A stretch of DNA of 64,000 nucleotides from SVFI01 sp045535935 (lineage in GTDB: Bacteria > Bacillota > Clostridia > Lachnospirales > Lachnospiraceae): contig JAZSMO010000032.1 of NCBI GenBank assembly GCA_045535935.1, positions 97,145 to 161,144 on the forward strand, in the 5' to 3' direction. Position numbers and translations under genes: made by a program. Positions 58,218-64,000 of the stretch are shown here, one piece after another; position 1 is the first letter of the stretch, and each line of letters starts with the position of its first letter. The notes beneath the pieces were generated by a model. The model was not told the origin of the DNA, made no database searches, and saw only the letters and a list, made by a program, of their open reading frames with translations.

Positions 58218-58655
58218 ATGATATATGAAAGTAAAAATGAGCAGGATACATATGCTCTCGGAGAAAAAATAGCAAAAGAGGCGAAGGCGGGCGATATATA
58301 TGCGCTTCTGGGTGATCTCGGTGTGGGAAAAACCGTATTTACCAAAGGTTTTGCCAAAGGATTGGAGATTTCGGAACATGTAAACAGTCCGACCTTTACG
58401 ATTATGCAGGTTTATGATGAGGGGAGACTTCCGCTCTATCATTTTGATGTATACCGCATCGGTGATCCGGAAGAGATGGAAGAGATCGGTTATGAAGATT
58501 ACTTCTTTGGAAACGGCGTATGTCTGGTGGAATGGGCAGGGCTGATAGAGGAACTGATGCCTGGACATACCAGGTGGATTACCATTGAGAAAGATCTCGA
58601 TAAAGGTTTTGAATATAGAAAAATTACGATGGAAGAAGGCAGATCATCCATATGA
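58218..58655 (+). CDS. tsaE: tRNA threonylcarbamoyladenosine biosynthesis ATPase TsaE
   Basis: 145 residues. P-loop 'GDLGVGKTVFTKGFAKGL', switch 'NSPTFTIMQVY', 'YHFDVYRIGDPEEMEEIGYEDYF' and 'VEWAG' are the full set of TsaE motifs. It assists the TsaB-TsaD complex in making t6A at position 37 of ANN-decoding tRNAs. Of three close starts (GTG 58209, ATG 58212, ATG 58218), the last fits the AAGGTGAT site best. It overlaps tsaB by 4 bp. Confidence 0.95.
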   Translation: MIYESKNEQDTYALGEKIAKEAKAGDIYALLGDLGVGKTVFTKGFAKGLEISEHVNSPTFTIMQVYDEGRLPLYHFDVYRIGDPEEMEEIGYEDYFFGNGVCLVEWAGLIEELMPGHTRWITIEKDLDKGFEYRKITMEEGRSSI

Positions 58656-59377
58656 AGATTGTTGCGATAGACAGCTCCGGTCTGGTGGCAAGTGTGGCCA
58701 TTTTGGACGGAGATACGATTTTGGCGCAGTACAGTGTCAATTATAAAAAAACACATTCTCAGACGCTTCTGCCGATGCTGGCAGAGATCACGCAGATGAC
58801 AGAGTTTGAAATCGCAGATTTAGATGCGATAGCAGTTGCAAAGGGACCGGGTTCTTTTACGGGGCTTCGTATCGGTTCTGCAACGGCAAAGGGCCTCGGT
58901 CAGGCGTTGGTCAAGCCAATCATTGAGATTCCGACGCTCGATGCCATGGCGTATCAGATGTATGGAGTGGAGAGAGTGATTTGTCCGCTGATGGATGCGC
59001 GACGCGGTCAGGTTTATACCGGTTTATACCGATTTGAACGGTCGGGCGGAGAGACAAAATTTTGCATTCTTGAACCGCAGTGTGCAGTTTCTGTGGAGGA
59101 AATCGTTCAAAAGGTGAATGAAATAGGGTGCCCGGTGATTTATTTGGGTGACGGTGTCCCTGTGCATGAGGATATATTAAGACAGAAGACAACGGTGGAT
59201 TTTGAGTTTGCACCGCCGTGCTCCAATCGTCAAAACGCAGCAGCACTTGCGACGTTGGCCGCATGCTATTATGAGGAGGGGCAGACAGTGTCTGCGGCGG
59301 ATCACAGACCGGACTATCTGAGATTGTCACAGGCAGAGCGTGAGCGTTTGGAAAAAGAAGGAAAAAAGAATGATTGA
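58652..59377 (+). CDS. tsaB: tRNA threonylcarbamoyladenosine biosynthesis protein TsaB
   Basis: 241 residues. An ASKHA-fold protein: 'AIDSSGLVASVAI', 'KKTHSQTLLPML' and 'VAKGPGSFTGLRIGSATAKGLGQAL' are diagnostic. It is the non-catalytic partner that holds TsaD. Its ATG lies in the ATGA overlap with tsaE. Its end overlaps rimI by 8 bp. Translational coupling across the three genes is very likely. Confidence 0.96.
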   Translation: MKIVAIDSSGLVASVAILDGDTILAQYSVNYKKTHSQTLLPMLAEITQMTEFEIADLDAIAVAKGPGSFTGLRIGSATAKGLGQALVKPIIEIPTLDAMAYQMYGVERVICPLMDARRGQVYTGLYRFERSGGETKFCILEPQCAVSVEEIVQKVNEIGCPVIYLGDGVPVHEDILRQKTTVDFEFAPPCSNRQNAAALATLAACYYEEGQTVSAADHRPDYLRLSQAERERLEKEGKKND

Positions 59378-59804
59378 GATTCGTCCGATGACAAAGGAGG
59401 ATGTTTCCGCAGTTGCTGCGATAGAAAGTTCTGCTTTTTCTGAGCCATGGAGTGCGCAGGCATTTTGCGATGCACTGGATCAAAAAACATATTGCTATAT
59501 GGTGGCGGAAGAAGAACATGAAGTGATTGCATATTGCGGAATGTATGTGGTTCTCGATGAAGGAAATATTACACAGGTGGCTGTACGGGAAGATAAGCGC
59601 AGGGCAGGTGTGGCCCGCACACTTCTTGCGGAATTTATGGAGTGCGGAGCTGCTTTTGGCGTTGCGTCATATACGCTGGAGGTGCGAGTCTCCAATACAC
59701 GGGCGATTGCTTTGTATGAGGCATGCGGGTTTGCAATCGAAAGCGTCCGGAAGAATTTTTACACTTCTCCGGCGGAGGATGCATATATTATGTGGAAACG
59801 TTAG
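59370..59804 (+). CDS. rimI: Ribosomal-protein-alanine N-acetyltransferase RimI
   Basis: 144 residues, a GNAT fold. The acetyl-CoA loop 'VREDKRRAGVARTLLAEF' and 'EVRVSNTRAIALYEACGF' are the GNAT and RimI motifs. In many Firmicutes rimI stands with tsaB and tsaD. It acetylates the N-terminus of S18 in Escherichia coli; targets in Clostridia are less clear. The start at 59370 is within the end of tsaB. Its stop codon is part of a 16-bp palindrome. Confidence 0.93.
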   Translation: MIEIRPMTKEDVSAVAAIESSAFSEPWSAQAFCDALDQKTYCYMVAEEEHEVIAYCGMYVVLDEGNITQVAVREDKRRAGVARTLLAEFMECGAAFGVASYTLEVRVSNTRAIALYEACGFAIESVRKNFYTSPAEDAYIMWKR

Positions 59805-59815
59805 CCATGGCTAAC
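59800..59815. repeat. 16-bp perfect palindrome at the end of rimI
   Basis: GTTAGCCATGGCTAAC is a perfect palindrome that includes the rimI stop codon. No T run follows. It could act as an operator, an RNA end-stabilising hairpin or a weak terminator. Confidence 0.6.
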
Positions 59816-59908
59816 ATTAATTACCACTGGTGTTACAAAGGGACACTGATGTATTCTATATTTGAATTACTTTATACAGTAGGTGGTTTGGATATAGGAG
59901 GAAAATAG

Positions 59909-60151
59909 ATGAAAGTATATGATGAATGTCATAAATTAATACGGGTTGCATGTAACCGCTGCGAAAAAGAACTGCATGTGGAGAACGGACTGTTAAAAGA
60001 TGCTGTTTACGAAGGGGAACAGAATTTCGGTTACTTTTCAAAAAGGGACGGAATGAGACATAGCTTTGATTTGTGCGAGCAGTGTTATGATGAATGGATC
60101 CGTATGTTTCGTATTCCGGTTTCGGAAATAGAAAATTCGGAATTGCTCTAA
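59909..60151 (+). CDS. Small zinc-ribbon-like protein of unknown function
   Basis: 80 residues. Two C-x2-C pairs, 'CNRCEKEL' (about residues 15-18) and 'CEQCYDEW' (about 56-59), flank a loop, which suggests one structural zinc. No family is recognised. AGGAGG lies upstream. It sits inside the t6A gene cluster between rimI and rnz, preceded by a 104-bp gap, and ends 23 bp before rnz. The context suggests a link with RNA metabolism, but this is only by association. Confidence 0.7.
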   Translation: MKVYDECHKLIRVACNRCEKELHVENGLLKDAVYEGEQNFGYFSKRDGMRHSFDLCEQCYDEWIRMFRIPVSEIENSELL

Positions 60152-60174
60152 ATAAAAGAAACAGAGGGAAAAGA

Positions 60175-61086
60175 ATGATAGATGTATGTCTGCTCGGAAC
60201 CGGTGGCATGATGCCCCTTCCGTATCGTTATCTGACATCTATGATGGCGAGATATAATGGAAAGAGTATACTGATCGATTGTGGGGAAGGGACACAGATT
60301 GCAATGAAGGAAAAGGGCTGGAGTCCGAAGCCGATTGATGTGATCTGTTTTACCCATTATCATGCAGATCATATCAGTGGATTGCCGGGTATGCTTCTTA
60401 CCATGGGGAATGCCGAACGGACGGAGCCACTTCTTATGATCGGCCCCAAAGGACTGGAACGTGTGGTGGGTGCATTGCGTGTCATTGCGCCGGAACTTCC
60501 GTTTGAAATAAAATTTCATGAGCTGGCAGAACCGTTTGAGCAGATTGATATGGGGGACTATCGTTTGGAAGCCTTTCGCGTCAATCACAATGTAATCTGC
60601 TATGGCTATAATCTGGTTGTGGAAAGAGCGGGCAAATTCCAAGTGGATAAGGCCAAAGAGCTTGGACTCCCGGTTCAGTGCTGGAATCCTTTGCAAAAAG
60701 GAAATGTCGTAGAATATGAAGGGAAAACCTACACGCCGGATATGGTGATGGGTGCACCGAGAAAAGGCCTGAAGGTAACTTATTGCACCGATACCAGACC
60801 GACCCGTTCCATAGAAGAACATGCGGCGGGGGCGGACTTGTTTATTTGTGAAGGAATGTACGGTGAAGAGGATAAACAGCAAAAGGCGCGCGAGCATAAA
60901 CATATGACCTTTTATGAGGCGGCGCAGATTGCGAAAAATGCAGGTGTCGCACAGATGTGGTTGACACATTACAGTCCTTCGCTCCCTTGGCCGGATCAGT
61001 ATCTGCCGCAGGTGAAAAAAATATTTGAAGCTTCACTTACTGCCAAGGATGGACAGACAATAGAATTAGATTTTGGAGACGAATAA
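60175..61086 (+). CDS. rnz: Ribonuclease Z (MBL-fold tRNA 3' processing endonuclease)
   Basis: 303 residues from ATG 60175, preceded by AGAGGG. 'LLGTGGMMPLPYRYLTSM' begins the metallo-beta-lactamase fold, 'THYHADHISGLPGML' is the HxHxDH zinc site, and 'REHKHMTFYEAAQIAKNAG' and 'LTHYSP' complete it. It cuts precursor tRNA 3' of the discriminator base. The 'WPDQY' near the C-terminus and the exosite arm are present. Its place in the t6A cluster fits tRNA maturation. Confidence 0.92.
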   Translation: MIDVCLLGTGGMMPLPYRYLTSMMARYNGKSILIDCGEGTQIAMKEKGWSPKPIDVICFTHYHADHISGLPGMLLTMGNAERTEPLLMIGPKGLERVVGALRVIAPELPFEIKFHELAEPFEQIDMGDYRLEAFRVNHNVICYGYNLVVERAGKFQVDKAKELGLPVQCWNPLQKGNVVEYEGKTYTPDMVMGAPRKGLKVTYCTDTRPTRSIEEHAAGADLFICEGMYGEEDKQQKAREHKHMTFYEAAQIAKNAGVAQMWLTHYSPSLPWPDQYLPQVKKIFEASLTAKDGQTIELDFGDE

Positions 61087-61118
61087 CTATAAACAATCGA
61101 AAGGAGGCGATACAGAGT

Positions 61119-61703
61119 ATGAAGCGAATTACGACAAATAAGGGAATCATCATATTTGTTGTGTTGATTTTGCTTATTGTTGGATTTTATTATTATCTGT
61201 CCAACAGACCGGTATCGCAGCCTGAGGAAAGTGTTTCGGAGATAGAAGTTATGACGGCGACGCAGCAGGTTTTGGCAAGGGATTTGACAATCAACTATCC
61301 GCCGACGCCGCGTGAAGTCGTCAAATATTTCAGTGATATTACACAGTGTTTTTATAATGAGGAATTGACCGAGGAAGATATTTATGATCTCGGCATGAGA
61401 GCCCGTGAGTTGTATGATGATGAACTTGTTGCCAATCAGACAGAGGCGGATTATATCGATTCGCTGACATATGACATACAGGATTTTAAAAGGAAAAACA
61501 GAACGATTGCTACGTACACGCCTTCTTCCAGCCTGGATGTGGAGACGTTTACGGAGGATGGGTTTGAATGGGCGAGACTATATTGTAATTATGGAGTCAA
61601 GCAGGGAGAGATCCTTTACAATTCCAACATGGTGTTTATTTTGAGAAAGGATGCGAACGGGCATTACAAAATATACGGCTGGAAACTTGTCGAGGATAAA
61701 TAA
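61119..61703 (+). CDS. Membrane-anchored hypothetical protein (DUF6715-like)
   Basis: 194 residues. One N-terminal helix (about 8-27) and an outer domain with 'NYPPTPREVVKYFSDITQCFYNEELTEEDIYDLG' and, later, 'ARLYCNYGVKQGEILYNSNMVFILRKDANGHYKIYGWKL'. Proteins with this layout are common in Lachnospiraceae, and I recall the name DUF6715, which should be checked. No function is known. GGAGG precedes it. It stands between rnz and tsaD and appears cotranscribed with them. Confidence 0.72.
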   Translation: MKRITTNKGIIIFVVLILLIVGFYYYLSNRPVSQPEESVSEIEVMTATQQVLARDLTINYPPTPREVVKYFSDITQCFYNEELTEEDIYDLGMRARELYDDELVANQTEADYIDSLTYDIQDFKRKNRTIATYTPSSSLDVETFTEDGFEWARLYCNYGVKQGEILYNSNMVFILRKDANGHYKIYGWKLVEDK

Positions 61704-61744
61704 GAACGGGTTGCCGGAAATAAGGAATAGGAAGAAGAACGGAT

Positions 61745-62776
61745 ATGACAACGCAGCAAAAGGATATATTGATATTAGGTATAGAGAGTTCCTGTGATGA
61801 GACGGCGGCTTCCGTAGTCAGAAACGGAAGGGAAGTGTTATCCAATGTAATATCATCCCAAATTGACCTTCATACGTTGTACGGAGGTGTCGTTCCGGAA
61901 ATTGCATCGAGAAAACATGTGGAAAGAATTCATCAGGTAATCGAGCAGGCTTTGCAGGAGGCAAAGGTTACTTTTGAAGATATTACAGCTATTGCCGTGA
62001 CATATGGTCCGGGACTTGTGGGGGCGCTTCTTGTGGGTGTGGCTCATGCCAAGGCGCTTGCATTTGCATTGAATAAGCCGTTAATCGGCGTGCATCATAT
62101 AGAAGGGCATATCAGTGCCAATTACATTGAACATAAAAATTTAGAGCCGCCCTTCGCATGTCTGGTGGTTTCCGGCGGACATACGCATCTTGTCGTTGTG
62201 CAAGATTACGGAAAGTATGAGATTGTGGGAAAAACATGTGACGATGCTGCAGGAGAAGCTTTTGATAAAGTGGCCAGAGCGATTGGGCTGGGATATCCGG
62301 GAGGACCGAAGATTGACCGTGTGGCAAAGGATGGAGATCCGCAGGCCATTGATTTTCCGAGAGCAAAAGTCGGGGATAACGTGTATGATTTCAGCTTTAG
62401 CGGATTAAAATCAGCGGTTCTTAATTACCTTAATTCCTGCGAGATGAAAGGCGAAAAAGTCAATACGGCCGATGTGGCCGCATCTTTTCAAAAAGCGGTT
62501 ACAGATGTTTTGGTAGACCATGCAATGCGTGCGGTGGAGGAATATGGGTTCACTAAGCTGGCAATTGCCGGAGGCGTAGCTTCCAATTCTGCACTTCGTG
62601 CGGCGTTTGAAACCGCCTGCGAGGAGAAAGGAATTGAGTTCTATCGTCCCTCGCCTGTGTATTGTACGGACAATGCGGCGATGATTGCAGCGGCCGGATA
62701 TTATGAATATCTTGCCGGTGTAAGAAGCGACTATACATTAAATGCAGTTCCTAATTTGAAATTAGGAGAAAGATGA
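61745..62776 (+). CDS. tsaD: tRNA N6-adenosine threonylcarbamoyltransferase TsaD
   Basis: 343 residues, normal. 'GIESSCDETAASVV', 'ASRKHVERI', 'GVHHIEGH' (metal-binding His pair) and 'GGHTHLV' are the hallmark motifs. With TsaB and TsaE it transfers the threonylcarbamoyl group onto A37. The fourth component, TsaC, which makes the adenylate, is not in the window. ispD starts 6 bp after the stop, with its AGGAG inside the tsaD end. Confidence 0.97.
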   Translation: MTTQQKDILILGIESSCDETAASVVRNGREVLSNVISSQIDLHTLYGGVVPEIASRKHVERIHQVIEQALQEAKVTFEDITAIAVTYGPGLVGALLVGVAHAKALAFALNKPLIGVHHIEGHISANYIEHKNLEPPFACLVVSGGHTHLVVVQDYGKYEIVGKTCDDAAGEAFDKVARAIGLGYPGGPKIDRVAKDGDPQAIDFPRAKVGDNVYDFSFSGLKSAVLNYLNSCEMKGEKVNTADVAASFQKAVTDVLVDHAMRAVEEYGFTKLAIAGGVASNSALRAAFETACEEKGIEFYRPSPVYCTDNAAMIAAAGYYEYLAGVRSDYTLNAVPNLKLGER

Positions 62777-62782
62777 TTATAT

Positions 62783-63517
62783 ATGGAAAAAATGAAAAAG
62801 ACGGCAGCAATTGTTCTTGCTGCCGGACAGGGAAAACGGATGGGTACCCGGACAGCGAAGCAGTTTCTGTTGTTGGATGGGAAACCCGTCTTATATTATG
62901 CACTGAACGCCTTTGAGCACAGTGAGGTGGATTGGGTGATCCTTGTCACCGGGGAAAGTGAAATTGAATACTGTCAAAAAGAAATCGTGGAAGCCTTTGG
63001 TTTTACTAAGGTGTGTGCTGTTGTTCCGGGCGGAAAAGAAAGGTATCATTCTGTGGCCTGTGGTCTTAGGGCGCTGAAACAAATGCAGCGTGATGTGGAG
63101 ACAGTGCTCATCCATGACGGAGCCAGGCCGTTTGTGTCGCCGGAGATGATTCATAAGTTGATTGAGGAGACACTGGTATATGAAGCGTGTGTGATTGGAA
63201 CTCCGGTAAAGGATACAATCAAGATTGCAGACGAGAACGGCTTTTGTGAGCAGACACCGTCGAGGGATAAGGTGTGGGCGGTACAGACACCGCAATCCTT
63301 TTTGTTCGGTTTGGTGAGTGGTGCATATGAGTCGCTTTTAAATAGTGAAGAAGACATTCTCTCCAAAGGCATTCAAATAACCGATGATGCCATGGTGGTG
63401 GAATATATGACAGAAAAAAAGGTCAGACTGGTGGAAGGAGATTATACGAATATTAAGTTAACAACACCGGAAGATCTTGTGATTTGCGAAGCTTTTTTGA
63501 AAAAGATAAAAAAATGA
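62783..63517 (+). CDS. ispD: 2-C-methyl-D-erythritol 4-phosphate cytidylyltransferase
   Basis: 244 residues. 'IVLAAGQGKRMGTRTAKQFLLLDGKPVLYYAL' is the CTP site, 'GGKERYHSVACGL' and 'LIHDGARPFV' bind substrate, and 'TPVKDTIK' and 'AVQTPQSF' follow the family. It performs the third step of the MEP isoprenoid pathway, which supplies the undecaprenyl phosphate used for wall and glycan export. It is the last gene of the t6A cluster. Confidence 0.95.
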   Translation: MEKMKKTAAIVLAAGQGKRMGTRTAKQFLLLDGKPVLYYALNAFEHSEVDWVILVTGESEIEYCQKEIVEAFGFTKVCAVVPGGKERYHSVACGLRALKQMQRDVETVLIHDGARPFVSPEMIHKLIEETLVYEACVIGTPVKDTIKIADENGFCEQTPSRDKVWAVQTPQSFLFGLVSGAYESLLNSEEDILSKGIQITDDAMVVEYMTEKKVRLVEGDYTNIKLTTPEDLVICEAFLKKIKK

Positions 63518-63548
63518 AAAAACTTTGAAAAAAAGTTGAAAAAAGTTG

Positions 63549-63577
63549 TTGACACAACTAAATTCATTTGCTAGAAT
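63549..63577 (+). promoter_or_regulatory. Strong promoter for the tRNA-Ser pair, possibly for the rrn operon
   Basis: A perfect TTGACA, a 17-bp spacer and TAGAAT (5 of 6). It is about 30 bp before the first tRNA. Confidence 0.8.
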
Positions 63578-63609
63578 AATCCTTGCGCTGACCGAAAGGA
63601 AAAGCGAAT

Positions 63610-63695
63610 GGAGAGGTATCGAAGTGGTCATAACGAGGCGGTCTTGAAAACCGTTTGTCCGCAAGGGCGCGTGGGTTCGAATCCCACCCTCTCCG
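63610..63695 (+). tRNA. tRNA-Ser (anticodon TGA)
   Basis: 86 nt without CCA. Acceptor GGAGAGG pairs with CCTCTCC. The anticodon loop CTTGAAA places TGA at 63645-63647. A long variable arm (GTCCGCAAGGGC) and the T-loop GGTTCGAATCC confirm a type II serine tRNA. It reads UCA and other UCN codons. Confidence 0.96.
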
Positions 63696-63747
63696 CTCGG
63701 AACTTGTTTCCGAAAAGGTAATAATGTATAGATATTCAGCTATATTT

Positions 63748-63836
63748 GGAGAAGTACCCAAGAGGCTGAAGGGGCTCCCCTGGAAAGGGAGTAGGTCGTT
63801 AATAGCGGCGCGAGGGTTCAAATCCCTCCTTCTCCG
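63748..63836 (+). tRNA. tRNA-Ser (anticodon GGA)
   Basis: 89 nt without CCA. Acceptor GGAGAAG pairs with CTTCTCC. The anticodon loop CTGGAAA places GGA at 63782-63784. A long variable arm and the T-loop GGTTCAAATCC confirm a type II serine tRNA. It reads UCU and UCC. It follows the first by 52 bp. Confidence 0.96.
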
Positions 63837-63986
63837 TCGGTATTTCTTACAGATTACCAAGAACCTTGACAAATAAACAGCAATGCAACCCTGAAAATTC
63901 TAAAAAAGAATTGTTCAGAGAACAAAACCTAAACAAAGTAAAAACGGTTAAATTAGCCAAGCTAAATTTTGACCAAGGAAAGAATT
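63837..63986 (+). other. Leader between tRNA-Ser and 16S rRNA
   Basis: 150 bp with small hairpins (AATTCT/AGAATT and TTAGC/GCTAA). The 'ACCTTGACAAATAAACAG' near its start resembles rRNA leader or processing sequence. It also contains TTGACA at 63866, but no -10 follows at the right distance. It probably makes the tRNAs part of the rRNA transcript. Confidence 0.5.
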
Positions 63987-64000
63987 CAACATGAGAGTTT
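63987..64000 (+). rRNA. 16S rRNA, first bases only
   Basis: The window ends in ATGAGAGTTT, which matches the start of bacterial 16S rRNA just before the universal GATCCTGGCTCAG. The gene continues beyond the window. The exact 5' end is an estimate. Confidence 0.7.

Noticed and set aside
63866..63871. TTGACA in the rRNA leader as a second rrn promoter
   Set aside because: No -10-like sequence lies 16-18 bp downstream, and the surrounding bases resemble rRNA leader or processing sequence.
63655..63876. Short protein-coding frame over the tRNA-Ser genes
   Set aside because: It overlaps both tRNAs, which fold perfectly, and has no ribosome binding site.

Overview
The window looks like a chromosomal segment of a Gram-positive anaerobe of the class Clostridia, most likely Lachnospiraceae. 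The support is strong purine-rich ribosome binding sites, a TsaE-TsaB-RimI-TsaD cluster, an FMN riboswitch in front of a RibU transporter, AzlCD, small Lachnospiraceae-type membrane proteins, many extended -10 promoters, and a gene repertoire without an outer membrane. No prophage, transposase, CRISPR array or resistance gene is visible. This is a stable chromosomal region with a few unusual loci.

Layout. 1-4.3 kb: the tail of an LCP cell-wall ligase, then a run of a GT2 glycosyltransferase, a membrane HtrA protease and an unusual acidic ClpX-like unfoldase. 4.4-6.7 kb: an S8 (subtilisin/Csp-type) protein that has lost its catalytic serine, and a signal peptidase II. 6.7-24.6 kb: an envelope-glycan region with three large multi-pass GT-C-like membrane proteins, a polyprenyl-phosphate-type GT2, a flavin oxidoreductase of the UDP-galactopyranose-mutase superfamily, a fibronectin-repeat M15 peptidase, a secreted protein with a triplicated domain and bacterial Ig-like repeats, a PdaB-type deacetylase, AzlCD and thiamine pyrophosphokinase. 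24.6-29.8 kb: metabolic and stress genes (hisC, a small export protein, a methyltransferase, hslO, nadE). 29.8-31.1 kb: two minus-strand membrane proteins, one split by a frameshift in a G run. 31.2-36.3 kb: dapF and an ECF sigma/anti-sigma pair followed by envelope proteins, including a zincin. 36.4-45.4 kb: guaB, a GGDEF-EAL protein, a large membrane protein, glnS and a DUF2225 protein. 45.4-52 kb: three small minus-strand proteins, a GH9 cellulase lipoprotein and tex. 52-57.6 kb: a DUF2975/Xre operon, the riboswitch-controlled ribU and a MacAB-like ABC efflux operon. 57.6-63.5 kb: the t6A tRNA-modification operon with rnz and ispD. 63.5-64 kb: a strong promoter, two tRNA-Ser genes and the first bases of a 16S rRNA gene.

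The most striking unexplained structure is in the only long gene-free gap, 11,321-11,846. Between two convergent genes and inside their terminators lie eleven copies of the heptamer TTACGGT/ACCGTAA in strictly alternating orientation, spaced 31-32 and 20-21 bp. This gives a 52-bp period that keeps all copies on one face of the DNA helix. I know of no feature class that matches it. Other points of interest are the predicted S8 pseudoprotease, the ClpX-like unfoldase with altered loops, overlapping divergent -35 elements at 9.66 kb, and several candidate operators sitting on promoters.
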